Shown here piece after piece: positions 53,901 through 62,400 of a stretch of 64,000 nucleotides of DNA. This DNA comes from Opitutia bacterium (GTDB lineage: Bacteria > Verrucomicrobiota > Verrucomicrobiae > Opitutales > UBA953): assembly GCA_004558035.1 (NCBI GenBank), contig SFEJ01000006.1, positions 13,285 through 77,284 of the forward strand, given 5' to 3'. Position numbers and translations under genes: made by a program. Under the pieces are notes generated by a model, which saw only the letters and a list, made by a program, of their open reading frames with translations, had not been told where the DNA came from and searched no databases. How positions within the stretch are numbered: the stretch's first letter is position 1; each line of letters opens with the position of its first letter.

Positions 53901-54384
53901 GCGCCTCGCACAGCGCCTCATTGTCGTAATTGAATTCCGACGACAATTTTTCGCGCAGCGCGTCCATGGAGAATTTTTCGCCGACGCGCAGAACGAGCTC
54001 CCGCGCGGCGAACGCGTCGGGCGCGGGAACGGGGCGGCGCAGCGCCTCCGGCGTGCACGCGAGCAGCACGCGCTCGCCCGGACGCGCGTTCTTCAGCGTC
54101 GCGAGCGCCGCGAGCAGATCGCATTCGTTCTCGAAGCTCGCCGCGCCGACGGATTCGTCCGTCATGCGCGGAAGCCCGCAGACCGTGAAGCCGCCTCCGG
54201 CGCCGTCGGAAAAATTCGCGGCGAAGAACGCGGCGTCCTCGGCGAGCACTTCCGCGCGCCCGAGATGCGCGGCGACGACGACGGCAAGCGGCGCGTCCCC
54301 GCGCGCGAGCTCGGAAACGACGAATCCCGCCGACGCCGCGTTGACGCCGGAGAGAAAACGGAAATCCTTCGCCGCGACGCTCAT
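50902..54384 (-). CDS. mfd: Transcription-repair coupling factor
   Basis: 1,160 residues. It pushes stalled RNA polymerase off DNA lesions and recruits UvrA. N-terminal UvrB-like region (1-330), polymerase-interacting CarD-like domain (GDYLVHLQHGVCVFRGI, about 480), translocase with Walker A GDVGFGKTEVAIRAAF, DEEHRFGVKQKEKIKRL, SATPIPRTL and TVVRTYD, and the C-terminal TRCF domain (LAERGVVDLT-like, near 1100). Oddity: about residues 386-430, in the loop of domain 3 just before LVVATEREIFGRHRRR, the chain carries three copies of a GR(T/G)DIPVAS peptide encoded by a palindromic DNA repeat (see 53111-53220). Frame is kept, so the gene should be functional. Confidence 0.95.
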   Translation of the reverse strand: MSVAAKDFRFLSGVNAASAGFVVSELARGDAPLAVVVAAHLGRAEVLAEDAAFFAANFSDGAGGGFTVCGLPRMTDESVGAASFENECDLLAALATLKNARPGERVLLACTPEALRRPVPAPDAFAARELVLRVGEKFSMDALREKLSSEFNYDNEALCEAPGQFSVRGGLIDVYPLNASAPVRVDFFGDEVEAIREFDPTTQRTLRRLESVAVASGALASADEAPRAGTPADYFPAGTRLIFAEAEAFAGAPPEELLRAARERGFGVAGFSAFDEIPAWLADAFPGAAAETLETQDLEELAYGEFSASALGVERLAEAEELRRRVLLFLDGWAKAGERVCVVCESEGAEERLREILDEERRAGTVAKRFAPEIFRGNVSAGFRLAFGQGRTDIPVASFQGRTDIPVCSLPAASFQGRGDIPVASSEGRGAVPAASSRAPLVVATEREIFGRHRRRVAQVRRRLLPNKAQVEQLLDFNELADGDYLVHLQHGVCVFRGIRAFERAGGAKEEMLALEFENKVTLCVPFREAHLISRYVGLRKALPKLGKIGGNAWEKTRRAAEKATLDFAAELLDVQATRTTRPGFAALPDDELPWMREFEKAFPFAETPDQARAIAETKKDMERPSPMDRLICGDVGFGKTEVAIRAAFKAVLSGRQVAVLAPTTVLAQQHFNTFRDRFAHYPVSVEMLSRFRSPKQQREIRGQLERGELDVVVGTHALLAASVKFKRLGLLVIDEEHRFGVKQKEKIKRLRTDVDVLAMSATPIPRTLYLALMGARDLSVIETAPRERLPIRTVVRTYDAKLVKDAILHELGRGGQVFYLHNRVDTIHQVAELLGRLVPEAKIAVGHGQMDERELERVMTDFVAGTFDVLVCTTIIETGLDIPNCNTIIIEAADRFGLGQLYQLRGRVGRFNRQAYAYLLLHRHRSVVDAARKRLAAMRQFNQLGAGFRIAMRDLELRGAGNILGLRQSGHIAGVGFELYCRLLRQSVAALKGEKPIRIFRAEINLDFVHYAQTPESDAKDARTDYQILKDSQNEKYKGAEIVATVPADYVADVRVRIDVFRRLALAGTPEEVREVAESMEDRFGKLPPAARAFCEIAELRCLAEERGVVDLTTEAGVVKARRRNGEYLRVGVNFPRLESLDPLKRLRELRALMKRHAN
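53111..53220. repeat. Palindromic repeat cluster inserted in frame in mfd
   Basis: Three units: GAAGCGACAGGAATGTCGCC (53111-53130), the unit around 53159-53180 (arms GAACAGACA and TGTCTGTTC around GGAA, perfect 9 bp), and GGAAGCGACAGGAATGTCTG (53191-53210). Each is followed by TCTCCC(C/T)TG. Stem bases differ between units but CA-GGAA-TG is constant. On the coding strand they give (G)RTDIPVA-type peptides. The same hairpin type occurs outside genes at 124-143. Confidence 0.85.
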
Positions 54385-54451
54385 CGCGAAGCCTCGGCGC
54401 CCGGGCGGAATTTTCGCCGCCGGATTTTCCGCGGGAACGGGGACGACGCGC

Positions 54452-55000
54452 TCACGCGGCGGGCGTTTCCGCGGGAGCCGCCTCCGCCGCCGCGGATTCC
54501 GGGACGGGCGCGGGAGCCGCCGCGGGGGGCGGGAGAGTTTCCGGCGCCGCTTCCGCCGCGGGCTTCTCCGGAGCGGCGGGAACGGGAACGGCGGCCGTCG
54601 CGAAGACGAGCTTGAAGGATTCCGCCAGCTTCAGCGGAACGCCCTTCTCGAAATCGAACGAAAAATTGCGCGCCTCGTCCGTCGCCCCGACGAGCCCGCG
54701 GCGGGAACGCCCGATCTCCGCGCCCGTGCGGTCGAACGCCTGCAGCATGACGGCGCCCGAGAACGGCCGCGCGAAACGCACGTAGAGCGTCGCGCCCGAA
54801 TCGTTTCTCGCGACGAGCACGCGGTCCACGAACGCGCCCGCGTCGCGGATTTCGTCCGCGACGTAGATCGGCCGCACGACGGAGTCTTCGATGGTGGCCG
54901 TCGTCCGCAGCATCGGCGCGGAAAAATACCAGGCGCCGGCGGCGAAGCCGGCTCCGACGAGAATCACGACGGCGAGGACGGAGAGAAGGGTCTTTTTCAT
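54452..55000 (-). CDS. Membrane-anchored exported protein, Pro/Ala-rich tail
   Basis: 182 residues from the ATG at 54998-55000 (MKKTLLSVLAVVILVGAGFA). One N-terminal hydrophobic segment acts as signal anchor. Residues about 30-130 look like a small beta-sandwich (TLYVRFARPFSGAVMLQAFDRTGAEIGRS; NFSFDFEKGVPLKLAESFKLVF). The last 45 residues are a low-complexity Pro/Ala/Glu tail (PEKPAAEAAPETLPPPAAAP) as in wall-spanning linkers. Function unknown; it lies upstream of mfd on the same strand with 67 bases between, and divergent from ndk. Confidence 0.65.
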   Translation of the reverse strand: MKKTLLSVLAVVILVGAGFAAGAWYFSAPMLRTTATIEDSVVRPIYVADEIRDAGAFVDRVLVARNDSGATLYVRFARPFSGAVMLQAFDRTGAEIGRSRRGLVGATDEARNFSFDFEKGVPLKLAESFKLVFATAAVPVPAAPEKPAAEAAPETLPPPAAAPAPVPESAAAEAAPAETPAA

Positions 55001-55143
55001 GGTGCGCGCATTTTCCCCCGCCCGTCCGCGAAAGTAAACGGAAAAACGCTCCCGCGCGGCGGCGGCGGAACGCGCGCGGGCGAAAATTCTGTTGCGGGGG
55101 CGGGCGCGAAGGAGTTTCCTTTCACGCACTGTTTTTTAATTTT

Positions 55144-55566
55144 ATGATTCAGAAGACTCTCATCATCCTGAAGCCCGACTGCATGGAAAAGAATCTCGCG
55201 GGAACGGTGCTCGCGCGCTTCGAGGCGGCGGGCCTCTCGCTCGCGGCGTGCAAAATGATTCGGCTCGACGACGCGCTCGTGCGCAGCCACTACGCGCACC
55301 TCACGGAAAAGCCGTTTTTCGGATTTCTCTCGAACTGGATGAAGTCGCGCCCGGTCGTCGTCGCGGTGGTCCGCGGCGAGAACGCGATCGACAAAGTGCG
55401 CGAACTGCTCGGGCCGACGAAGTCCGCGGACGCTCCCGCGGGAACGATACGCGGCGATTTCGGCGACAAGGAAATCATCACCTACAACGTCTGCCACGCC
55501 TCCGACGGCGAAGCGTCCGCCGCCGCGGAAATCGCGCGCTTCTTCAAGCCCGAGGAGGTCTTCTGA
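55144..55566 (+). CDS. ndk: Nucleoside diphosphate kinase
   Basis: 140 residues. It transfers the gamma phosphate of ATP to other nucleoside diphosphates through a phosphohistidine. Family marks: TLIILKPDCMEKNLAGTVL at the start, HYAHLTEKPFFG, and the active-site His118 in YNVCHASDGEASAAAEIARFF. Length and order are standard. The leader before ATG is TTTTTTAATTTT without Shine-Dalgarno. serS follows after 95 bases of TTTAAGCC-type text. Confidence 0.96.
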   Translation: MIQKTLIILKPDCMEKNLAGTVLARFEAAGLSLAACKMIRLDDALVRSHYAHLTEKPFFGFLSNWMKSRPVVVAVVRGENAIDKVRELLGPTKSADAPAGTIRGDFGDKEIITYNVCHASDGEASAAAEIARFFKPEEVF

Positions 55567-55661
55567 AGACAGGCGACGAAAGAACGCCGGCAGACCGCCG
55601 CGGACCCTTTAAGCTTTAAGCCTTAACCTTTAACCTTTTTTAATCTTCAATCGTTTTCAAA

Positions 55662-56939
55662 ATGCTGGACATCAAATTTTTCCGTGAAAACATCGACATG
55701 ATCCGCGCGCGTCTCGCGACGAAGAAATTCGACGTGGACTTCGACGCGATTCTCGCGTGCGACGCCAGGCGCCGCGCGCTCGTCGGCGAGTTCGAGGCCG
55801 CGCGCTCCGCGCAGAACGCCGCGAACAAGGAAATGGCGGCGATGAAGAAAGGCTCGCCCGAATTTCTCGCCAAGGTCGGCGAAATGAAGGCGCTTTCCGC
55901 GAAGACGAAGGAGCTCGAAAAGCAGGTCGCCGAAGTCGAGGAAGAATGGCGCAGGCTCTACCTCACCGTGCCGAACATTCCCGACGAAAGCGTTCCCGTG
56001 GGCAAGAACGAGAACGACAACGTCGTCGCGGGAACGTGGGGCGATCCCGCGCGGCTCGTTTCGCCGAACGCCGTCGCGCACTGGGAACTGCCCTGGTTCG
56101 AAAAGGCGATCGACTTCAAGCGCGGCGTCAAGGTCACGGGCGCGGGCTTCCCGTTCTACGTCGGCGACATGGCGCGACTGCTGCGCGCGCTGATTCAGTT
56201 CTGCCTCGACGAGGCGCACGCCGCCGGCTACGAGGAAGTCATGGCGCCGATCATGGTCAATCCCGCGTCGGCGACCGCGACCGGTCAGCTGCCCGACAAG
56301 GAAGGCCAGATGTACTACGCGCCGCAGGACGATTTTTACATGATTCCCACGGCGGAAGTGCCCGTCACGAATTTCTTCCGCGACGAAATCATCGACGAGC
56401 GCGACCTGCCGATCCGCCGCTGCGCCTACACGCCGTGCTTCCGCCGCGAGGCGGGCAGCTGGGGCGCGAACGTGCGCGGGCTCAACCGCCTGCACCAGTT
56501 CGACAAGGTCGAGCTCGTCAAGTGGGTGCACCCGCAGCATTCGTTCGAGGAGCTCGAAACGCTCAAGGACGACGCCGCGCGCCTGCTGCAGAAGCTCGGT
56601 CTGCCCTACCGCGTGCTGCTCATCTGCTCCGGCGACATCGGGTTCCCGCACGCGAAGCAGTACGACCTCGAAGTCTTCGCGGGCGGCCAGAAGCGCTGGC
56701 TCGAAGTGTCGAGCTGCTCGTGCTTCACGGACTTCCAGGCGCGCCGCGCCGGCATCCGCTACCGCCCGAAAGACGGCGGCAAGGCGGAGACCGTGCACAC
56801 GCTCAACGGCTCCGGGCTCGGGCTCCCGCGCGTGCTCGCGGCAATTCTCGAAAACAACGTTCAGCCCGACGGCACCGTCCGCGTTCCCGAAGCGCTCCGC
56901 AAATACTACGGCAAGGACGTCATCGGCGACGCGTACTGA
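55662..56939 (+). CDS. serS: Seryl-tRNA synthetase
   Basis: 425 residues. It charges tRNA-Ser (one such tRNA is at 37854-37943). The N-terminal antiparallel coiled-coil arm (about 30-105) contacts the long tRNA arm. Class II motifs: motif 1 near EVMAPIMVNPASATATGQLP, motif 2 FRREAGSWGANVRGLNRLHQF, motif 3 HTLNGSGLGLPRVLAAILEN. EVSSCSCFTDFQARR is the serine-site region. Complete. The leader carries CTTTAAGCTTTAAGCC and AACCTTTTTT words common before genes here. Confidence 0.96.
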   Translation: MLDIKFFRENIDMIRARLATKKFDVDFDAILACDARRRALVGEFEAARSAQNAANKEMAAMKKGSPEFLAKVGEMKALSAKTKELEKQVAEVEEEWRRLYLTVPNIPDESVPVGKNENDNVVAGTWGDPARLVSPNAVAHWELPWFEKAIDFKRGVKVTGAGFPFYVGDMARLLRALIQFCLDEAHAAGYEEVMAPIMVNPASATATGQLPDKEGQMYYAPQDDFYMIPTAEVPVTNFFRDEIIDERDLPIRRCAYTPCFRREAGSWGANVRGLNRLHQFDKVELVKWVHPQHSFEELETLKDDAARLLQKLGLPYRVLLICSGDIGFPHAKQYDLEVFAGGQKRWLEVSSCSCFTDFQARRAGIRYRPKDGGKAETVHTLNGSGLGLPRVLAAILENNVQPDGTVRVPEALRKYYGKDVIGDAY

Positions 56940-56975
56940 AAACGCCGCCGCGCGGGAACGCTCCCGCCGCGAACG

Positions 56976-57008
56976 AAAAAAGGACAGGTCCCGCGCCTGT
57001 CCTTTTTT
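56976..57008 (+). terminator. Bidirectional terminator after serS
   Basis: AAAAAAGGACAGG (56976-56988) and CCTGTCCTTTTTT (56996-57008) form a 13-bp stem with a 7-base loop; T-runs on both strands. It lies 36 bases after the serS stop. Confidence 0.95.
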
Positions 57009-57133
57009 CGCGCCCGCGATTCTCGGCGACGCGCGTTTTCGGGCGCGTTCCTTCGCTTGACCTTCCCGCCGCGGGAACGCATACTCTTTCGCCACAAACA
57101 TTCAACCTCAGCAACCCTTAAAATCATAATTCA

Positions 57134-58525
57134 ATGCCGAAAGTCCTCCTCTCTCAAATCGACAAACGCGAACGCGCGCAGATCGAAAACGCCGAAAACG
57201 CGCTGAAGAAAGGCAACGCCCAGATCGCGGTCGACACCTGCTTCGCAGTTCTCTCGCGCAATCCCGAATGCACGGAAGTCCGCCGCCTGCTGCGCCGCGC
57301 GCAGAAGGTCGCCACGGGCAAGCGCCCCGTCGCCGTGAGCGGTCTCGGCAAGCTCTTCGCCTCGTTCGGCGCGCCGAGCAAGGCCGCCTGCGCCAAGGAC
57401 CCGAAGAAATTCATGCTCGAGGCGGAGAAAAAGCTTTCCGCGAATCCCTACGACGTGAACGCGAACAAGATGCTCGCCTACGCCGCCGAAGCCGCCGAAC
57501 TCTGGGACGTCGTCGCGCTCGCCTATGAGGACATCGTCGCCTCCGCGCCGCAGATGGAGAACTACCGCGCGCTCGTTTCCGCGTATCTGAAGGACGGCGA
57601 CGTCGAGGGCGCCGTGAAGTCCGTGGACGGCGCGCTCAAGAAATTCCCGAACAACGGCGACATGCAGGAACTCGCGCGCCAGGTCTCCGTCGCGCAGACG
57701 ATGGACAAAGGCAAGTGGGGCGGCGAAGGCGACTACCGCGACAAGATCGCGAACAAGGACAAGGCGATCGAGCTCGAAAAGAAGAGCCGCGTCGTCTCCG
57801 ACGCCGACACCGCGAACGAGGAAATCCCGAAGCTGCTCGCCGAAATCGAAAAGAATCCGGAAGACCTCCAGCTCTACCGCAACCTCGCACGCAACTACAA
57901 GATTCTGGGCAAGCTCGACGAGGCTGTCGAAGCCATCCGCAAGGCGCGCGAAACGACGAACGGCAAGGTGGACGCCACGCTCGAAAAGCAGGAGCACGAG
58001 CTCACCTGCGAAGCCTACGAACGCCGCATCAAGGAGGCCGAAGCCGTCATCGCCGAAGATCCTTCCAACGAGGAATACAAAAAGTATCTCGAAGAGCTCC
58101 GCAAATCCTACGACGAATACACGCTGCAGGCGATTCAGACGCTCGTCGAAAAATATCCGAACGACTACAACTACCGCTACGAGCTCGGTGTCAAGCTGCT
58201 CGCCGCGGGCAACGTGGACGGCGCGATCCGCGAGCTCCAGCTCGCCCAGCGCGCGCCGAAGAACCGCCACGCCGCGATGCTCAACCTCGGCAGAGCCTTC
58301 ATCGCCGGCGGCAAATACGACCTCGCCGCCGACCAGCTCGCCGTCGCCAAGGAAGAAATCAAGATCATGTCCGACGTCAAGAAGGACATCATCTACGAAT
58401 TGGCGACCGCCTACGAAAAGGCGGGCAAGCACACCGAAGCCGTCGCCGAATACAAGGCGATCTACATGGCGGACGCCTCCTACAAGGACGTTTCCGAAAA
58501 AATCAACGCCTCCTACGGCAAATAA
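57134..58525 (+). CDS. Tetratricopeptide-repeat protein
   Basis: 463 residues, no signal peptide. Helical repeats run through the chain: ALKKGNAQIAVDTCFAVLSRNPEC (about 20-45), KKLSANPYDVNANKMLAYAAE, LVSAYLKDGDVEGAVKSVDGALKKFP, LYRNLARNYKILGKLDEAVEAI, and three at the C-terminus up to AYEKAGKHTEAVAEYKAIYM. The middle (about 190-240) is a charged non-repeat segment. TPR arrays carry protein contacts; the partner is unknown. gmhA starts 3 bases after the stop, so the two are an operon. Confidence 0.85.
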   Translation: MPKVLLSQIDKRERAQIENAENALKKGNAQIAVDTCFAVLSRNPECTEVRRLLRRAQKVATGKRPVAVSGLGKLFASFGAPSKAACAKDPKKFMLEAEKKLSANPYDVNANKMLAYAAEAAELWDVVALAYEDIVASAPQMENYRALVSAYLKDGDVEGAVKSVDGALKKFPNNGDMQELARQVSVAQTMDKGKWGGEGDYRDKIANKDKAIELEKKSRVVSDADTANEEIPKLLAEIEKNPEDLQLYRNLARNYKILGKLDEAVEAIRKARETTNGKVDATLEKQEHELTCEAYERRIKEAEAVIAEDPSNEEYKKYLEELRKSYDEYTLQAIQTLVEKYPNDYNYRYELGVKLLAAGNVDGAIRELQLAQRAPKNRHAAMLNLGRAFIAGGKYDLAADQLAVAKEEIKIMSDVKKDIIYELATAYEKAGKHTEAVAEYKAIYMADASYKDVSEKINASYGK

Positions 58526-58528
58526 GCG

Positions 58529-59146
58529 ATGCACGCCCGAATCGAAGAACTGCTCGCGCGCCGTCCCGTGCTCGCCCCCTGCGGCGAGGACATTCAGCGC
58601 GCCGTGGACGCGCTGGAAAAGACGTACCGCGCCGGCGGCAAGCTCCTGCTCTGCGGGAACGGCGGCAGCGCGGCGGACGTGGACCACATCTCCGGCGAGC
58701 TGCTGAAGGGCTTCTGCTCCAAGCGCCCGCTCGACGCGGCTGCGCGGGAACGCCTCGGCGACGAACTCGCCGCGAAGCTCCAGGACGCGCTCCCGGCGAT
58801 TCCGCTGCATTCGCTCGGCGCGATCAACACCGCGTGGCTCAACGACTGCGATCCGTACTACGGCTACGCGCAGCTCGTCTGGGGGCTCGGGAACGCCGGC
58901 GACGCCCTGCTCGGCCTCTCCACTTCCGGCAACTCGAAGAACGTCCGCTTCGCCATGGAGACCGCCAAGGCGAAAGGGCTGACGACAATCGCGCTTTCCG
59001 GCGCGACGGGCGGCGCGCTCAGGGCGCTCGCCGACGTCTGCATCCGCGTTCCCGAAACCGAAACCTTCAAGATTCAGGAACTCCACCTGCCCGTCTATCA
59101 CGCGATTTGCCTCGCGCTCGAGGAAATCTTCTTCGGCGGCCGCTGA
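58529..59146 (+). CDS. gmhA: SIS-domain sugar-phosphate isomerase, phosphoheptose isomerase-like
   Basis: 205 residues. Resembles GmhA/DiaA: phosphosugar-binding CGNGGSAADVDHISGELLKG and LSTSGNSKNVRFAMETAKAKG, and the C-terminal QELHLPVYHAICLALEE. The Glu of SGELLKG and His of QELHLP match the catalytic Glu and His of GmhA, which turns sedoheptulose 7-phosphate into heptose 7-phosphate for lipopolysaccharide. No other heptose genes are in view, so a related sugar isomerase or the replication-linked DiaA role cannot be excluded. Confidence 0.8.
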   Translation: MHARIEELLARRPVLAPCGEDIQRAVDALEKTYRAGGKLLLCGNGGSAADVDHISGELLKGFCSKRPLDAAARERLGDELAAKLQDALPAIPLHSLGAINTAWLNDCDPYYGYAQLVWGLGNAGDALLGLSTSGNSKNVRFAMETAKAKGLTTIALSGATGGALRALADVCIRVPETETFKIQELHLPVYHAICLALEEIFFGGR

Positions 59147-59177
59147 TCCGCGACGACGCGAACCGCTCCGTTTCATG

Positions 59178-59209
59178 TTCCCGCGCCCTCTCCGGCGCGG
59201 GAATTTTTT
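59178..59209 (+). terminator. Terminator after gmhA
   Basis: TTCCCGCGCC (59178-59187) and GGCGCGGGAA (59194-59203) form a 10-bp stem with a 6-base loop, followed by six T. About 32 bases after the gmhA stop. Confidence 0.92.
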
Positions 59210-59264
59210 CGTCGGCTTCAGACGCGAAGAAAACCGCCCTTTTTCAACAGGGATTGCGGGGATT

Positions 59265-59381
59265 TCAAGGGATTTTCTCTTCCGTCGTCGCCGTCTCATT
59301 TTCGGGAACGCTCCCGCCGCGCTTTCTCTTCGACGAAGCGATCAGGAAAATCGCAAAAAAAAGGCAGATTTTGAGTTTCAT
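59265..59381 (-). CDS. Possible 38-residue exported peptide or gene remnant
   Basis: ATG at 59379-59381, 30 bases downstream of the A2M-like stop, opens MKLKICLFFAIFLIASS, which looks like a signal peptide, then a short basic/acidic tail (KRKRGGSVPENETATTEEKIP) and TGA. An eight-T run lies within the hydrophobic part, a site prone to frameshift. It may be a real small peptide, or the first part of a lost gene. No family. Confidence 0.25.
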   Translation of the reverse strand: MKLKICLFFAIFLIASSKRKRGGSVPENETATTEEKIP

Positions 59382-59411
59382 AGGTTCGTGGTCCGATTTT
59401 TCACGCCGCGC

Positions 59412-62400
59412 TCAATCTTCGACGACGACGTCCGCGACGTCGAGAAAGCCGCTGTTCAGCGCCTTGTCGTGCGCGAAGGCGACGAAGCGCCACGCCGACG
59501 GCCCTTCGGGAACGGTGAACGAAATCCGCGCGACGCCGTCCGCGTCGGTGCGGACGCCCGGCAGGAAGAACACGGTTTCGCGAGTCGCCCGCGGGAACGC
59601 CGGTCGCGCTGGAAGCTCGATTTCGGAATCGAAATTCCACAACGGTTCCGCTCCCAACGCGATGCTGACTCCAAAACCGAACGCTCTTCCTTCTCCGAAA
59701 CGAGGTCTCCAGGGATTGACGCCACGCGCCCAGTCGATCGGCCTAAAGGAGAGCTTCGGGTTCCACGGAAAAGGCGCCGGCGGATTTTCCTTGAAGTCGG
59801 TCGGGGCGACGTCGCGCGGGCGCAGCGTTCCCATCGGAGTCCGATCCTGCGCCGTCCGCGGCGGGAACGCCGCGAGCGGCTGGCGGTCGGCGGCGATCGC
59901 GTCGAGCGAGCGGTCGTAAAGCAGCGCGAGCACTTCCGCGTCGGCGGCAGGCGTGCCGTCCGCGCGCGTCACGCGCAGCGTCCAGGTCTCCTCGCTCCCG
60001 GGCGCGAGGCGCGTGCGGAAGCGTTCCCGCGAAACGCGCAGCGCGGTCGGCGGCTCGGGAACGGCGACCTCGAAAATCTTTTCGTGGATCTCGCCGAAGC
60101 TCACCTGCGCGACGCGCACCTTGAAGCCGCCGAGGAGCTCGGGCGTCACGGGGACGCGTATCGTCTCCAGCGTGTTCCCGCGCGTCGTCCAGAACGAGCG
60201 CAGCGTCTTTTCGTCCTTGCGGATTTCGACGCGGGCGCGCGCCGTTTCCAGGCCGCTGCCCCAGACGAACGAAACCGCGTCGCCGACTTGAGCGCGCTCG
60301 GCGTCCGCGACGGCGACGAAAGGCAGCTGCAGCGGGCAGCGCGTTCCGCCCGAGCCGTCGAGCGTCTCGAACGTCGTCTCGCCGCCTTCGAAACGCGCTT
60401 CGCCGACGTCGGAGACGCGCGCGACGAAGGCGCCGTTCTTCGGCAGCGTTCCCGCGGGAATCTCCGCCGTCGCCCGCCCGCCGACGGGAACGATCCGCGT
60501 TTCGAAAAGCTTTTCGCCGAGCGCGATTTGCCGCGGCGACGGCGCGGAGCGTCCGAGCTTCTCCGGGAGCGCGCGCGCGTGAACCGAAAAAACCGCGGGA
60601 ACGTCGAGCGGTCTGCCGTCGACGTCCGAAAGCTCGATCTCGAAGCGCACGGCGCTTCCCGCCGCCGAGGCGACGCGGCGCGCCTTCGCGAACACCGCCG
60701 CCTCGGAGATGCGCATCACGCGCCTCGTCGCGCGCGTTCCGCCGGAAGCGTCGGAGACGACGACGTCGATTTCGTAGCGCCGCGAATCCGGCTTGCGCGC
60801 CTCCTCGCCCGCGGGAACGCGATGCGGCGGGACGGAGCGGAACGTTTCCGTCGGGAACTCGAAACGAAAGCGCCCGTCGGCGTCGAGCTCGCCTTCCCCG
60901 TCGGCGATCAGGCGCATCGTTTCTTCGATCCGCCGAGGCAGATTCTCGCCCGTTCTGACGCTCCAGGCGACTTTCGCGCCGGCGAGCGGCGTCCCCGTAA
61001 AGCGCACGGAACTCACACGCGCGGAAACGCGTTCGCCGAGCGCGCGCGGCGTTTCGGGAACGTCGAGCGCGAGCGTGAAACTCGGAGCGTCGGCGGCTTC
61101 AACTCGGATCTTGTGCCTTTCCGTCCAGCAAAAGAGCGAATACTCGCCCTCGCGCGCATCCTCCGGAATCGTGAACGTTCCCGAAGCAGAGCCGAACTCG
61201 CCGGCGGTCACCTTCCGGCGCGCGACGAGTTCTCCGTTAGGACCTAAAAGCCGGATTTCCTTTTTCTCGCCGACGTCCAGGCGTTCGGAGCCGCGCCGCT
61301 CGGGCAGAAAGTCGGCGAAAATCGCCTTGAAGCTCACCGCGTCGCCGGCGCGATAGACCGCGCGGTCGGTGAAGACGCGGTCGATCGGCGCGCGGCGTCC
61401 CCTGAATCCCGAGATTCCGGGCAAGGCGCTTCCGACCTGGATTTCCGCCTCGTCGCCTTCCGGGGCGCGGGCATGCGCGTAGGCGAGCCACCCGGAAGCG
61501 AGCTCGAAGACGCCCTGCGCGTCGCTCCGCCCGCCGCGCAGTTCCCGCCACGCCTCGCCGGGCGTCTTGGAATAACGGCGGATTTCGACGTCCGCGCGCG
61601 GTTCTCCCGTCTCGGCGTCCGCGAAGAAGCCCCGACAGACGCTCCCGATTTTTTCCGCGGCGGCGACGAGGCGGCTCACCAGAACCGTCCGGCAGGCGAC
61701 GCGATCGGGATTCGTGAATTCCGGATCCGGCGAAACGAACAGGAAATAAAAGCCGGGGCGCAGCCGCTCAAACGGCGCGGGAACGCGAAAGGAATGTTCA
61801 AGAAAATCGTCGTGCTTTTCGAGCTCGGCGCTCCAGGCGACGACGCCTTCCCGCCTCTCGAGAAGCTCGCGGCACAGAGCTTCGTCGGGCAGGTCGGGCG
61901 ACGGCCCGGTTCCGGAGAAAAATTTCTCGCGCTCCTGCGGCACCGCGCGGAAATGCAGCCGCCCGACGTTCTTCGCGCGCACGACGACGACGGCGGATTC
62001 CGCGTCGAACCAGGTTCTTTCCGCGGAAAAATCGCGCAGCCTCGGATTTTCGATTTCCGCGAGCACCTTCCGGCAGAGCAGCGCGCTTTTGTGCCGCGCG
62101 TATTTCTCGAAGGCGTCGGCGGCGACGCGGCGGGCTTCGGCGACGCGCCCTTCCGCGAGAAGCCGCCGGGCGAGCGTCCCGCAGGCTTCCGCCGCGATCG
62201 GCAGCGCTGAAAATTCCTTCGCGAAGGCGCGCAGCGCGTCCGCGTCGAAAGGCTCGGCGGTCTTCAGCCGCATGAGGACCGCGCGCGCGCAGGCGGAACG
62301 GTCTTCGTCCGCGGCGTGAAAGGCTTCCCACGCGCGCAGGCGTTTCCGCAGCGCGGCGCGGGCTTCGGCGCGGGTCGCGTCCGCCGCGCCGGGCTCTTCG

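Noticed and set aside
54000..55000. Possible lipobox in the 182-residue anchored protein
   Set aside because: No Cys follows the hydrophobic segment; it is a signal anchor.
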